From Lamellibrachia columna (Eukaryota > Annelida > Polychaeta > Sabellida > Siboglinidae), in assembly GCA_963662155.1 (NCBI GenBank), contig OY759261.1:33460522-33524521 (forward strand): a stretch of DNA of 64,000 nucleotides, written 5' to 3'. Shown here piece after piece: positions 1 through 13,162 of the stretch. The stretch's first letter is position 1. Every line of letters begins with the position of its first letter. The notes under the pieces are model-generated. The model did no database searches. It saw only the letters and a program-made list of their open reading frames with translations, and had not been told where the DNA came from. A program made the translations under genes and the position numbers.

Positions 1-1179
1 AAGAAATGTTTACCATTTGGTTATCATTAATATACTACAACTGTAAAACTGTTTCACTCACAAGTGAGCAGTTTGGCACAAGTAAATCTCAGTACAAATC
101 CAACATGTCTGCCAAATGTCGTTAAAAACGAAGCGCGTCGAGAACAGTTTGGCCTTTTTTGGTTGATTTCTTATGGAATGCCCCAATGCAATGGTCAACA
201 TTTTATGTCTGTCTGCATGTTCTTCCGTCTGTCACTAGCACGAGGGCCGTAAACATTGTAGATGGATCCATGTCCAAAACTATTCACAATTAAAATATAT
301 TTAGAGTGTGGTAAATGACCATTGTTCATTGAACAGTTAATGTCTCAGTCCCTAATATAGTCCAGGAACATTAGGTCAAGAATGGATCCATCGTGGAAAT
401 AAATAGTAGAAAGCTAATTTGTTCAGGATCTTGCAAAATACCAGATTGAACAATATATCAAAAGTCTCCTAGCTTCCCATGCGCATTTGTCACAAAGAGG
501 TTAGATGGATGAGAACTATTATAGATTGTAGATCACTGGGTTGAAATCACTTCCGTTTGTAAATTCCGCTGTCCAGTTAAATTAAATCTTGATAAATTCT
601 ATTAGCCATAACAAATAAATGACAAACACAATTATTCAACTGAAAATCATCACTCGTTAGAGAAAGGGGTAATGTTGGGGTCAAAAGGAATATTTTTGTT
701 TTATTTTTGACACTGGTGTCATTGAATATATCAATTTAAAGCTGGTCTTATAATATCTGGTATGTAAAAATGTGTATCCCGATAGATAAGATTTAAGGTT
801 AAGAGGTCAACATCCAATCATATATGAACACCCTACCGTTTCCTCACATTAATTGTACCCCATTAGCCATTTTTAATTGTTTTGTTTTGCTATTGTGACA
901 CCCAGTGGGATTACTCCTGGTTACCTTGAGTCAATTACATCTCACTGTGGGTGCTGTTAATTATTTTCAGACCAAAAACTTTCCCCACCCTGTAAGCCGG
1001 GAGTGTATTTGTTGTACAAAAATTAAAATTAAGACACCAATGTGACACCTTAGCCATATTAAATTGGTACTGCACTATTGTGACACCTATCCACATTACT
1101 CCTAGTCATAATACTATCTAAATATGTATTTGTTTGATAAATTAGAGATTCGCAACAATATTGTTGGATTGTGGGCATG

Positions 1180-1700
1180 TAGCGGTCTCTGACAGTGGTG
1201 GAGTCTCTAACTGTTATCTTAACCATTGTAAGATTTTAATTAATGTCTGTCTGATAGAATAGTGATGATAGGGTTGCTTTCTAGGTTCATGGTAGTAGGA
1301 TATAGCTGAGACTCTGACAGTGGTGGAGTCTCTAACTGTTATCTTAACCATTGTAAGATTATAATTAATGTCTGTCTGATAGAATAGTGATGATAGGGTT
1401 GCTTTCTAGGTTCATGGTAGTAGGATATAGCTGAGACTCTGACAGTGGTGGAGTCTCTGACTGTTATCTTAACCATTGTAAGATTTTAATTAATGTCTGT
1501 CTGATAGAATAGTGATGATAGGGTTGCTTTCTAGGTTCATGGTAGTAGGATATAGCTGAGACTCTGACAGTGGTGGAGTCTCTGACTGTTATCTTAACCA
1601 TTGTAAGATTTTAATTAATGTCTGTCTGATAGAATAGTGATGATAGGGTTGCTTTCTAGGTTTATGGTAGTAGGATATAGCTGAGACTCTGACAGTAGTG
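1180..1700. repeat. 125-bp tandem repeat, about 4 copies
   Basis: The motif TGATGATAGGG recurs at 1263, 1388, 1513 and 1638, a spacing of exactly 125 bp. Units are nearly identical, with a few substitutions such as CTAAC/CTGAC. The same four-copy array is in copy B at about 10838-11360. The 1.2 kb to its left and the 1 kb to its right show no gene. Confidence 0.95.
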
Positions 1701-3128
1701 GTCTAGTGGAGCGCCTGTTGCAAATCTGTGACTCTCTGACAAGGGTATGTCAGGGTGAAACCTTGTGACATGAGCATGGACCCCATTGGTGGGGGTTTGT
1801 AACACTGGAATTCAGGTGACCTTGTGGCGCCATAATCACCACCGATATTGGGTGAAGTGTCATTGCTAGGCAACGTAATACTATACTTATTAATTGTACG
1901 TGTCATTGCCAGGCAATGTAATACTATACTTATTAATTGTACGCAGAAACTAAAGGACAGATTAAATAATGTCGTGATCAATGTCGGTCGGCTGTCATGG
2001 TATGTCAGAGAATTATTAGCAACGTATGTCAATACCATTTTGGGGCCGGCATGTTGGCACGGACTATGATTGTGTGCTGATGAATGTAAAACTGAAAGTG
2101 GACAAATACATGGTTGTTGGTGTGTGATTAATAAATTGTCATTAATTTGGCATATTTCACTACACTGGGCATGCGTTGTTGTTCTGCGTAACATATAATA
2201 TGGTTAAAGGGGCATACTTAATGTGAGGCAGGTGTAGGGTGTTCATATAGGCCAAATCTTTGTGCTGAATGGGGTAAAACTAAAAAATAAGACCAAGTTA
2301 ACAGAAATTGGTCAGAAAAATGGCAAAAGCAATTTTTTTAAAGTTAATACATCCGAAAAGAGCCCAACCAGTTGTCACACGTTAACATTTCATGTATACG
2401 GAAATACATTGGCAACATAATTATTTCTATAAGATATGATTTTGACCTTAAATCTGACCTACCAGGGTACGCATATTTCACATACTGGATATTGTCATAC
2501 TAAGCTGTTTTCAGTATGTCATTAGTTTTAAATTGATGCCAACCACAATGTCATAGAAAATTACATTTTGACCTAAAATTGCACTTTTTTCTTTAATGAG
2601 CGATATTGTTCAGTGGAAACATTGTGTTTGTTATTTGTGGTTTTATAGCTCATAGTTTTTGTCAAGATTTCAGGTTGTCGCAATGACTGGATGGTGCATG
2701 AAAGGAAGTGATTTCAATCCTTCATTCCATTCTACAATAGTTCTCACGTACCTAGCCTTGTTGGGACAAACAAACAAACACACACGCACGCACGCACGCA
2801 CGCACACGAGAAACTAGGGGACAGTTGATATGTTGCTCAATAAGGTATGTTGCAACTCTCTTACATAATCAACTTTGTACTATTTATTTCTGTGTTCAAC
2901 CCTAATTGTCGTGGACTAATACTCGAGGTAGCAAGTGAACAATGACGAGATTGGCTTAGGAGAATCCAACGATACTTATCAAGTCATATTATTAAATAGT
3001 ATTGGCAATACATCACTTAATGGAACATGACTTGACATGTTCGACTGACATATCCTTTGCACATACAGTATTTGTAGGAAATTTCATGTTGTCATAAAGA
3101 ACATATACGTCAGATATTGTCAACATAC
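1701..3128. other. Intronic sequence without a recognised gene
   Basis: No coding exon, RNA gene or mobile element is recognised. Short open frames on both strands at 1700-2200 are not conserved in length in the duplicate. A short interrupted CA/GCAC microsatellite sits at 2771-2808, orthologous in position to the 192-bp CA tract of copy B. The stretch is inferred to be intron or 3' flank of the minus-strand NLR gene. Confidence 0.6.
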
Positions 3129-3215
3129 CTCAGTTTCTGTAGGTATGTCATCCGTGACACACTGGCAGCGAGGGCTTGCCCACTTGTTGGGTCATCAAAG
3201 TTGTTGCTGTCGAGC
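3129..3215 (-). CDS. NLR-like gene, LRR exon (type 3, copy A)
   Basis: An 87-bp exon is predicted on the minus strand. It lies between an acceptor ending CTGTCAG (plus-strand CT at 3216-3217) and the donor CTGAG|GTATGT. The first base completes a codon and two bases are left at the end, the same phase as the other LRR exons. It encodes 28 full codons with ribonuclease-inhibitor-type LRR spacing: it starts LDSNNFDD, continues with QALAASVSRM and ends YLQKL. It is base-for-base identical to its duplicate at 12897-12983. Such repeats form the ligand-sensing or autoinhibitory horseshoe of NLR proteins (family knowledge). No further exon is recognised downstream in the window, so the 3' end is probably beyond base 1. 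Splicing is inferred from sequence only. Confidence 0.75.
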
Positions 3216-4147
3216 CTGACAGAATAAATAATATATGAGCAAATTATTAATTAACATATTAACATGTAACACGTTAGTAGAAAATTAATCAACTGTTGAT
3301 AAAAAATATCCAGGCATGAACAAATCTTGCAATTTATATTAATGCATGCGTGCGTGCTTGCGTGCGTGCTTGCGTAGTGTCGTGTGAGTGGTCACTTCCT
3401 CTTAGCATGTTACTGTGAAATTTTAACACATTTGTTTTATCATCTAACATTACCTTTTTAGGTCATCTGCAAGTGATGTGAAGAAATGATACGACAGTCA
3501 CAGGCTATTGTCATTATTTGTGTGGGGCTACTAGAAATAATATAATAGGTTATGTGGTTAACCCTGTTTCATTTCGTGTTGTCCCCAAATTAGGGAATAT
3601 GTGTTATAAATTTGTGTTTGGAAAATAATTAATCACTGCCCTTGCATACATAACATACATACGCCATAAGTGTGCATGTTGATTCATGTGCATACATGTG
3701 TATGAATGGTGTGAGTGAGTACTCGTGTACAACGCAATGACACACTATAAATCACATATAGTAACTTTTAAATGGTTGTCGGCGATTTTGTTTGGCATTA
3801 GCAACTAGCAAGGCAACAGTGTCTAAAGCAGTCCACAGATTGGCTGTTTCGTTCGCCCGACTCGTATCGCGATACGTTCGCCTCCACGAACACTTGACAT
3901 ATCAGCAGGAATCCTCATTAAGGGTTGTAAAACCGCATCATAGACTGGAACTGTCATTCATCAAGCTGTGAAGCAGACCATTCACTGAAGATTTTGGATA
4001 AGAACATGGATTGTGTACTAATGGAAAACTGTATTTTAGTTGCCTACAGGCTACAGCGTTGACAACTGTGAATTTATAATGAATTAATAATTAAAGCTGT
4101 CGACTGTGTCGCGTGCTTTCGCCATGTCACTAACGTGATCTTCTTAC
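3216..4147. other. Intron between two LRR exons
   Basis: The interval has no coding sequence. It holds a degenerate TGCG microsatellite (about 3341-3377; longer in copy B at 13112-13164). A stretch of about 390 bp (about 3750-4135) is absent from copy B and includes the 14-bp palindrome CGTATCGCGATACG at 3863-3876. Whether this is an insertion in A or a deletion in B cannot be told without an outgroup. Confidence 0.6.
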
Positions 4148-4231
4148 CTGAGTTCTGTTAGATGTGGCAGGTGAACCAGTGCGGCGGCCAAAGCTGATGT
4201 CCCCTCACCAGACAGGCTGCAGTCGTTCAAA
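4148..4231 (-). CDS. NLR-like gene, LRR exon (type 2, copy A)
   Basis: An 84-bp minus-strand exon runs from an acceptor ending ATTGCAG to the donor CTCAG|GTAAGA. It encodes 27 codons plus split codons at both ends. The peptide begins LNDCSLSGEG, continues TSALAAALVH and ends LPHLTEL. This is a textbook ribonuclease-inhibitor-type LRR with the conserved asparagine/cysteine position. One LRR per 84-bp exon is the known arrangement in NOD1/NOD2/NLRC-type genes. It would splice to the exon at 3129-3215, with the split codon reading AGG (Arg). The duplicate at 13549-13632 differs at three bases, one of them the last base before the donor. Confidence 0.82.
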
Positions 4232-5304
4232 CTGCAATACATATCAATATTGTCAATATAATAATGAAATGAATCTACTGAAGATTACAACACTAAAGTT
4301 TTTATACTTAACGCATAGCATATAATTGGCCATCAAAAAAACTTTTGGGACTGAGGTTGAGTAAGCGTATCTTCTTTGAAGTATTGTCTAAAAACTAATA
4401 AGAAGAAATTTCACTAATGGAGGCCATTCGGTCAGTATTTACGTATCCGTATCTCGGCGCAACACTTATGGAGAACATGCGACCGGCAAATTCAGCTGAC
4501 ATCAGTGCCTATAAGTTACGGAACTAGCTAAATGTAGTGTGACAAACTATAGCTGAAATAGTCTACTAGTGTCACTCAAAACAGTGATCTTGTTGACTTG
4601 GATGGAGTTCAAATAAAATGTCAAACACACTACGAATTATAGCGCCTGGGGACTGGACATCTCAATATATGAGCCTGTGGTCAGTTTTGTTTTCAATGTC
4701 TTGTTGACTTGGAATATGTGATGAAAACAGCTAAACTCTGGTTTAGGTTATTTATTTAAAAATTATACATTCACGTGTCTGTTTTGTGTCATCCAGTAAT
4801 TAACAAGTTTTAAAACCTAATATTATGTACATACTACAAGGGTAGATTATTAAAGGTGCACTGTCCCTTTGACAGCAAAACTGTTCTATGGGAAAGTATT
4901 CGAATTCCACAATTTGTGCAAGGTCAAAGTCACCTTGGGGTAACTTTGACCCAACTATGTGTATGCTATACACTGTCCAGCGACTACATATTATATAAAC
5001 TGAGACCATACATACGTAACTGATTACACAATGATAATAAAAAAAAGTATGGAGGGAACCGAGATGACCATAATCTGCCCAGGCTGGGGTGACTTTGGCC
5101 CTGTGCACAAAAACGTGTTGTCATGACACGTGGAACCTCCACATACATTCCATTCACCATCATGGCCGTGTTATTGTAATGCTACATCACATTTCTAGGG
5201 ATTCTGAAAATGTGGTCCTTTTAAAACAAAGTCACACCATAATTATACATGGACCAAAGTCACCCGTTTAACTTTCTGAAAGCACAAATTGTAATAAAAG
5301 TGGG
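4232..5304. other. Intron, no gene seen
   Basis: About 1.07 kb without a recognised feature. A minus-strand open frame at 4800-5108 is present in copy B as a longer frame (14414-14776), but a one-base length difference changes its start. No domain is recognisable, so it is treated as chance. A short inverted repeat (GGTCAAAGT...ACTTTGACC) lies at about 4921-4952. Confidence 0.55.
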
Positions 5305-6248
5305 CAGGCCTTGACATTAAGCTTTTGTGCCCAGTGGCCTGCCGGGCCAGTAGATGTTAAAAGTTAATTGCCCCCAAAAAAGTTACTAGCGCGAAATATT
5401 TTTTTATTGATTAAAAAACCACTATTTTTTACAACACATCGCATTACAACTCGACAACTACAACTATTTCGTATGGCAGACAATGCTGCTGCACGAATCG
5501 TTTGAGTATCATATGCCCTCTGTTGAAACCGCAGGCGCAGTAGGTCACGTTTTGAGAACGACGAGTGATGTCGCAGCATGCGTATCGAGTTACAGCTAGT
5601 TTTACTCAAAAATACGACGGGCGAACTGCACCTGACACTGTATATAACTATGACTGTTACAATTGGGTTTATTTCTTTCGAATATAAATTTTTGGACTGA
5701 AGTACAAAGTTATGGTAAACTTAGCTATCTGCGCCCTAGCGGGTCCTGGAATGTCGTGACACGTAGCGGACAATCTGTGAACCAGTCGGTTTATATGAAA
5801 TCGGTACGTTGAAGGCGTATTGTAACAGCCGATACGTACAGAGCAGAGGAAAATGCTGCGATATACCAATATTGTACTGGTATCACGGCACAACCTTAGT
5901 AGGCCTAAAACATAGGCATCCGAAATTCACAAAAAGTCCACATGACGTCGCTAGTAGCGACGTCATGTGGACTTTCTTGTGAGGCTCGTACATATCAAAA
6001 TAAGATCGCAACTATTCAAAGCGACAAAACTAAATCAGGTGAGATGAAGATTGTGTTTAATTGTAGCGCTGGGGTGGATGGCAAGGAAGGACAAGCTATT
6101 GAAAAGGTGACATTTGGCTGTGACCAATGGGATAGAAACGATCTGAAACTAGGTTGGCTCACAGGGCCAGTGAAATATGGAAACTTGTGGCCCAAACTGG
6201 CCCAACAAAGGTGCCGGGCCAGCGGGCCAGTGGTAATGTCAAGGCCTG
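5305..6248. mobile_element. Non-autonomous hAT-like foldback element, copy A
   Basis: The left end reads CAGGCCTTGACATTAA and the right end is its inverted counterpart TAATGTCAAGGCCTG. Both are followed inward by GGCC/CCGG-rich subterminal sequence. The element is flanked on both sides by GTGGG (5300-5304 and 6249-6253), a possible target-site duplication. At its centre (about 5934-5976) is a near-perfect palindrome with arms of about 20 bp around ACGTCGCTAGTAGCGACGT. No transposase is recognisable. The hAT assignment rests on general resemblance of the terminal CAGG..TTGACATTAA to hAT ends; the 5-bp rather than 8-bp flank is a caveat. Confidence 0.6.
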
Positions 6249-7119
6249 GTGGGAATATGTCATTATAAATTTATATTTATAAATTTATATTTATTTTATA
6301 CCTTCATTTGATCTTAGATACTATTATTGTTCTTAGATCTTAGACTGTGAGTTAATGGTGAGTCCAGCACCTACGGCCTGTCCATGGTAAAGTTGCACAC
6401 CATTCAGAATGTTGGCTAAAATGTCGAAACACTTACGTTTCGTAATTTTCTCAGAACATTCACATTTAAAAGGATCAAATTCTCAGAATTGCTAGTAAAG
6501 TGCTGTAGCATTACAATAGTACCATAGTTTTGTTGAGTGGAACCCGTATTAACTTCCCAGGTTCCATGACAACTCAAATCACCACAGTTTACGGTACTTA
6601 ATAAAAAACCTGAAACCGCTCTTTGTTATTTTGGGTTATAAAAAGTGTCTACACTGCTTCACATACAACCTTTAAATGTGGGGCATGGCCACAGCGCCCT
6701 CTGGTATTTGGACACTGTCTCCACTTGTACACTCTGTCATGTAGTCCAAGGACAGTTCCTAGAAACTTACATGTACTGAAAAACTTTCTGACGAATGAAA
6801 AACTGTTTAACTAATGTAAGCAACTGAAAGCAGAGACTGTCAGTAATAATTTCACACTTTTTTACAGCTTCTGCAGGAGGCAACACTCCTGAAACTTCAC
6901 AAGAAGTCGCGACCCGTCCACTGGAATATGGGGCAACCAAACCGGACGCTGATAATTCTTTCTCAAACTAACAGTTGACTTTTATTGTTGTCAGAAAATG
7001 TTTTTGTATACACATTTAAATTGTCATCAGTAGTGGATGTACATTACATCAGTGATAAATTCCACACAACCTCCTTATCAGCAAATCCTGCACACAACCC
7101 TGAATATAGTTTGTTGACA
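6249..7119. other. Intergenic/intronic, no gene seen
   Basis: This is AT-rich sequence shared with copy B at about 15888-16745. A plus-strand stretch at 6868-6971 looks like a small terminal exon but is frameshifted in copy B, so it is not called. Confidence 0.5.
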
Positions 7120-7575
7120 AGCAGTAAATATGTATGTTGGGAATCTACCACTCTCATAGACGGCAATGTGGCATGTTTGGAATGTTTACAAGCAGTAAAT
7201 ACATATGTTGGGAATCTACCACTGTCATAGATGGCAATATGCCATGTTTACAATGTATACAAGCAGTAAATACGTATGTTGGGAATCTACCACTGTCATA
7301 GATGGCAATGTGTCATGTTTACAAGCAGTAAATACGTATGTTGGGAATCTACCACTGTCATAGATGGCAATGTGTCATGTTTACAAGCAGTGGGAAACTA
7401 CTACTGTCATAGATGGCAATATGTCATGTTTACAAGCAGTAAATACGTATGGTGGGAAACTACCACAGTCTTTGATGGCAATGTGTCATGCTTACAATGT
7501 TTACAAGCAGTAAATATGTATGTTGGGAATCCACCACTGTCATATATGGCAATGGGTAATGTTTACAATGCTTAA
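7120..7575. repeat. 62/71-bp tandem repeat, copy A
   Basis: Units contain GTATGTTGGGAATCTACC and TAGATGGCAATGTGTCATG. They are 62 bp long, or 71 bp where an extra ACAATGTTT is present. There are about seven units here and about nine in copy B (16750-17300), so copy number changed after the duplication. Confidence 0.9.
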
Positions 7576-7589
7576 TTATCACATTTCAT

Positions 7590-8240
7590 GGATTGCTGAC
7601 TGGAGTCATTACATTTCACATGGTTTAATCCTCTAGAGTCTAACAGTTACTCAGGTTGTACTGATTGGAGTCACTATATTTCACATGGTTTAATTCTCCA
7701 GAGTCTAACAGTTACTCAGGTTGTACTGATTGGAGTCACTATATTTCACATGGTTTAATTCTCCAGAGTCTAACAGTTACTCAATTTGTACTGACTGGTG
7801 GCATTACATTTAACTTGGTTTAATTCTCTAGTCTAGCATTTACTGAGGTTGTACTGACTAGAGTCACTACATTTCACACGATTTAATCCATTAGAGTCTA
7901 ACAGTTACTCAGGTTGTACTGACTGGTGTCACTACATTTCACATGGTTTAATTTTCTAGAGTCTAACAGTTACTCAGGTTGTACTGACTGGAGTCACTAC
8001 ATTTCACATGGTTTAATTCTCTAGAGTCTAACAGTTACTGAGGTTGTACTGACTGGAGTCACTACATTTCACATGGTTTAATCCTTTAGAGTCTAACATT
8101 TACTCAGGTTGTACTGATTGGAGTCACTACATTTCACATGGTTTAATCCTCTAGAGTCTAACAGTTACTCAGGTTGTAGTGACTGGCGTCATTATATTTC
8201 ACATGGTTTAATTCTCATGAGTCAAACAGTTACTCAGGTT
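7590..8240. repeat. 65-bp tandem repeat, about 10 copies
   Basis: Units share TTTCACATGGTTTAAT, GAGTCTAACAGTTACTCAGG and TTGTACTGA at 65-bp spacing (for example 7661 and 7726). Copy B retains about one unit at 19410-19475, immediately right of the inserted 2 kb. The array therefore expanded in A or contracted in B. Confidence 0.9.
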
Positions 8241-8449
8241 GTGTTATGTTACAGCGAGTTTTAGATAATATGCCGGAAACAGGTCCCATGCCAAAGCCTA
8301 AGCTAAATGTAACTAGGCATGTCCGTCATGTATATCTCTCTCCAAACATCCTATATCAATTGAATTTGTGCTAATTAATGTAAGATACTAGGCATTTACA
8401 CAGGTTCCCTTTCGGTTATGTTGAAACAAAACAAATTGTGAACACATTT

Positions 8450-9656
8450 TCCCAAGCTTCAGAATCAACATCATTTTGACTTCGACCTCGCATGCTGTCG
8501 CATGCTGTCCAAGTTCGTCCGGTTTTTTATTGGTAGCCAACGGTTTAGTTGGTAGGCCATGTTGGTTCAGTTGTGCCAACAAATATCCAAAATATGTAAT
8601 GATACCTTAGACATAATTTTAGGCTGTTGCTATAGGTCCGGACCCGGACGTAGTACAAAATGGCTATTGGTCCAGTACTTCATGTGCGCATGCGCAATGA
8701 GAAGCTGCCGGTAAAACATAGCAGCAGCTAAAGTTCCGTCACAGACAACGTATGAATGAGCCATGCTTGTACAGGTCCGGCACTAAAACATTACAACACT
8801 AACTGCCACACATCTCACGTAGGCAATAATAAGGCTTATATGTCTTGGTCTTCGAAAGGTCGAGTATGTTTATTGCTATATTAGAACGTCATTGTTGTCA
8901 ATCATATATATGTTCAAGCTCAGTTATGTATAAAACCGTACTAAATCATCGAAGTATGAATATATACCTGCCTGCCTAAACTAAAGATGTCTCTAATACT
9001 TTTGAGATCGTTGAAGAAGAGAAGAGGCCTATCCTAGCTATACTTTTCAAATAATGATGTATCATTACTTTGTCAAATTTGAGCATATGAGATAATATTC
9101 CGGTGCTTAGTACCTGGTTTATTAATGATTTGTTGACCGTCTGCATGCGCACATTATAATGCCGCTGGGTAAACGCGCACACACTCACTGCACATACAAA
9201 GTGGAAAGAGTGCCAGACAAATAGCTGTTCAGTTGTGCTTACGGGTCCGGAGCGTTAGCCACTGCATAATTTTGTCATCACTGTCGGAAGAATTTTCTAA
9301 ATTCCATGACATGACGGATGCTTGTTAGATTATGGATGGACTATTCATTAAATTTTTGGGGGCGAGTTAATTTAAAAAAAAATGTGTTAGCCACATTTGT
9401 GTGGAACCACATGCATACGTGTGTACGACTATCTCTGCGCCTGACTGTCGTGCGACTTTTCAAAGTCGCTTGCATAAGAAACACACTGTCGTACAGTTGC
9501 CACATTTGCTGTAGTCCACTTTATGACGTCATCAGCCTCTAGGTAGCGCTTTCAACTCGGCAAATTCAACTTACAAATTCGAAAGTTGACGACTTAGAGT
9601 GCATAATTGTTTGCGCTAACAATATACCTTCCTCTCCGACATCTTTAACAGGTAAC
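8450..9656. other. Unique spacer between the two duplicate copies
   Basis: About 1.2 kb with no counterpart seen in copy B. It contains short palindromic GC-rich patches (for example around GGTCCGGACCCGGAC at 8635-8650). No gene, exon or RNA is recognised on either strand. Confidence 0.5.
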
Positions 9657-10837
9657 AAGAAATGTTTACCATTTGGTTATCAGTAATATACTACAACTGT
9701 AAAACTGTTTCACTCACAAGTTAGCAGTTTGGCACAAGTAAATCTCAGTACAAATCCAACATGTCTGCCAAATGTCGTTAAAAACGAAGCGCGTCGAGAA
9801 CAGTTTGGCCTTTTTTGTTTGATTTCTTATGGAATGCCCCAATGCAATGGTCAACATTTTATGCCTGTCTGCATGTTCTTCCGTCTGTCACTAGCACGAA
9901 GGCCGTAAACATTGTAGATGGATCCATGTCCAAAACTATTCACAATTAAAATATGTTTAGAGTGTAGTAAATGACCATTGTTCATTGAACAGTTAATATC
10001 TCAGTACCTAATATAGTCCAGGAACATTAGGTCAAGAAGGGATCCATCATGGAAATAAATAGTAGAAAGCTAATTTGTCCAGCATCTTGCAAAATACCAG
10101 ATTGAACAACATATCAAAAGTCTCCTAGCTTCCCATGCACATTTGTCACAAAGAGGTTAGATGGATGAGAACTATTATAGATTGTAGATCATTGGGTTGA
10201 AATCACTTCCGTTTGTAAATTCCGCTGTCCAGTTAAATTAAATCTTGATAAAAAATTATATTAGCCATAACAAATAAATGACAAACACAATTATTCAACT
10301 GAAAATCATCACTCGTTAGAGAAAGGGGTAATGTTGGGGTCAAAAGGAATTTTTGTTTTATTTTTGACACTGGTGTCATTGAATATATCAATTTAAAGCT
10401 GGTCTTATAATATCTGGTATGTAAAAATGTGTATCCCGATAGATAAGATTTAAGGTTAAGAGGTCAACATCCAATCATATATGAACACCCTACCGCTTCC
10501 TCACATTAATTGTACCCCATTAGCCATTTTGAATTGTTTTGTTTTGCTATTGTGACACCCAGTGGGATTACTCCTGGTTACCTTGAGTCAATTACATCTC
10601 ACTGTGGGTGCTGTTAATTATTTTCAGACCAAAAACTTTCCCCACCCTGTATGCCGGGAGTGTATTTGTTGTACAAAAATAAATATTAAGACACCAGTGT
10701 GACACCTTAGCCATATTAAATTGGTACTGCACTATTGTGACACCTATCCACATTACTCCTGGTCATAATACTATCTAAATATGTATTTGTTTGATAAATT
10801 AGAGATTCGCAACAATATTGTTGGATTGTGGGCATGT

Positions 10838-11360
10838 AGCAGTCTCTGACAGTAGTGGAGTCTCTAACTGTTAGCTTAACCATTGTAAGATTATAATTAA
10901 TGTTTGTCTGATAGAATAGTGATGATAGGGTTGCTTTCTAGGTTCATGGTAGTAGGATATAGCTGAGACTCTGACAGTGGTGGAGTCTCTAACTGTTATC
11001 TTAACTATTGTAAGATTATAATTAATGTGTGCCTGATAGAATAGTGATGATAGGGTTGCTTTCTAGGTTCATGGTAGTAGGATATAGCTGAGACTCTGAC
11101 AGTGGTGGAGTCTCTAACTGTTATCTTAACTATTGTAAGATTATAATTAATGTGTGCCTGATAGAATAGTGATGATAGGGTTGCTTTCTAGGTTCATGGT
11201 AGTAGGATATAGCTGAGACTCTGACAGTGGTGGAGTCTCTAACTGTTATCTTAACTATTGTAAGATTATAATTAATGTGTGCCTGATAGAATAGTGATGA
11301 TAGGGTTGCTTTCTAGGTTCATGGTAGTAGGATATAGCTGAGTCTCTGAGAGTAGTGGTC
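10838..11360. repeat. 125-bp tandem repeat, copy B
   Basis: The motif TGATGATAGGG recurs at 10920, 11045, 11170 and 11295 (125-bp spacing). Internal units share variants absent in copy A (GTGTGCCTGATAG), so the units have been homogenised separately within each duplicate. Confidence 0.95.
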
Positions 11361-12380
11361 TAGTGGAGCGCCTGTTGCAAATCTATGACTCTCTGACAAG
11401 TGTATGTCAGGGTGAAACCTTGTGACATGAGCATGGACCCCATTGGTGGGGGTTTGTAACACTGGAATTCAGGTGACCTTGTGGCGCCATGATCACCACC
11501 GATATTGGGTGAAGTGTCATTGCTAGGCAACGTAATACAATACTTATTAATTGTTCGCAGAAGCTGAAGGACAGATTAAATAATGTCGTGATCAATGTCG
11601 GTTGGCTGTCATGGTATGTCAGAGAATTGTTAGCAACGTATGTCAATACCATTTTGGGGCCGGCATGTTGGCACGGACTATGATTGTGTGCTGATGAATG
11701 TAAAACTGAAAGTGGACAAATACATGGTTGTTGGTGTGTGATTAATAAATTGTCATTAATTTGGCATATTTCACTACACTGGGCATGTGTTGTTGTTCTG
11801 CATAAAATGTAATATGGTTAAAGGGGCATACTTAATGTGAGACAGGTGTAGGGTGTTCATATAGGCCAAATCTTTGTGCTGAATGGGGTAAAACTAAAAA
11901 ATAAGACCAAGTTAACAGAAATTGGTCAGAAAAATGGCAAAAGCAATTTTTTTAAAGTTAATACATCCGAAAAGAGCCCAACCAGTTGTCACACGTTAAC
12001 ATTTCATGTATACGGAAATACATTGGCAACATAATTATTTCTATAAGATATGATTTTGACCTTAAATCTGACCTACCAGGGTACGCATATTTCACATACT
12101 GGATATCGTCATACTAAGCTGTTTTCAGTATGTCATTAGTTTTAAATTGATGCCAAACCAACAATGTCATAGAAAATTACATTTTGACCTAAAATTGCAC
12201 TTTTTTCTTTAATGAGCGATATTGTTCAGTGGAAACATTGTGTTTGTTATTTGTGGTTTTATAGCTAATAGTTTTTGTCAAGATTTCAGGTTGTTGCAAT
12301 GATTGGATGGTGCATGAAATGAAGTGATTTCAATCCAATGCCCTTCATTCTACAATAGTTCTCACGTACCTAGCCTTGTT

Positions 12381-12578
<198 letters not shown>

Positions 12579-12896
12579 AAACTAGGGGACAGTTGATATG
12601 TTGCTCAATAAGGTATGTTGCAATTCTCTTACATAATCAACTTTGTACTATTTATTTCTGTGTTCAACCCTAATTGTTGTGGACTAATACTCGAGTTAGC
12701 AAGTGAACAATGACGAGATTGGCTTAGGAGAATCCAACGATACTTATCAAGTCATATTATTAAATAGTATTGGCAATACATCACTTAATGGAACATGACT
12801 TGACATGTTCGACTAACATATCCTTTGCACATACAGTATTTGTAGGAAATTTCACGTTGTCATAAAGAACATATACGTCAGATATTGTCAACATAC

Positions 12897-12983
12897 CTCA
12901 GTTTCTGTAGGTATGTCATCCGTGACACACTGGCAGCGAGGGCTTGCCCACTTGTTGGGTCATCAAAGTTGTTGCTGTCGAGC
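12897..12983 (-). CDS. NLR-like gene, LRR exon (type 3, copy B)
   Basis: An 87-bp minus-strand exon identical in sequence to 3129-3215, with acceptor CTGTCAG and donor CTGAG|GTATGT. It encodes one LRR beginning LDSNNFDD and ending YLQKL. In the predicted order it follows the type-2 exon at 13549-13632 and precedes the type-2 exon of copy A at 4148-4231. The split codon to that exon reads AGT (Ser), so the reading frame stays open through the duplicated block. Confidence 0.75.
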
Positions 12984-13130
12984 CTGACAGAATAAATAAT
13001 ATATGAGCAAATTATTAATTAACATATTAACATGTAACACGTTAGTAGAAAATTAATCAACTGTTGATAAAAAATATCCAGGCATGAACAAATCTTGCAA
13101 TTTATATTAATGCATGCGTGCGTGCTTGTG

Positions 13131-13162
<32 letters not shown>

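Larger units (their letters stand above)
1..8450. repeat. Segmental duplication, copy A
   Basis: From the first base, the sequence repeats from base 9657 onward at roughly 97% identity by eye. The match runs through the 125-bp array, two LRR exons, the hAT-like element and the 62-bp array to about 7575, and resumes at about 8200-8430 (matching 19460-19660). The left boundary lies outside the window. Differences from copy B include a short interrupted CA tract at 2771-2808, about 390 bp at 3750-4135 that copy B lacks, absence of about 200 bp found in copy B at 13735-13935, and a 65-bp array (7590-8240) of which copy B keeps only about one unit. Confidence 0.95.

Noticed and set aside
6868..6971. 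Plus-strand terminal exon (good acceptor TTTTTTACAG, peptide with EYGATKPDADNSF and stop)
   Set aside because: The duplicate at 16488-16590 has an extra base early on and reads in another frame; no upstream exon found. Possible but not supported.
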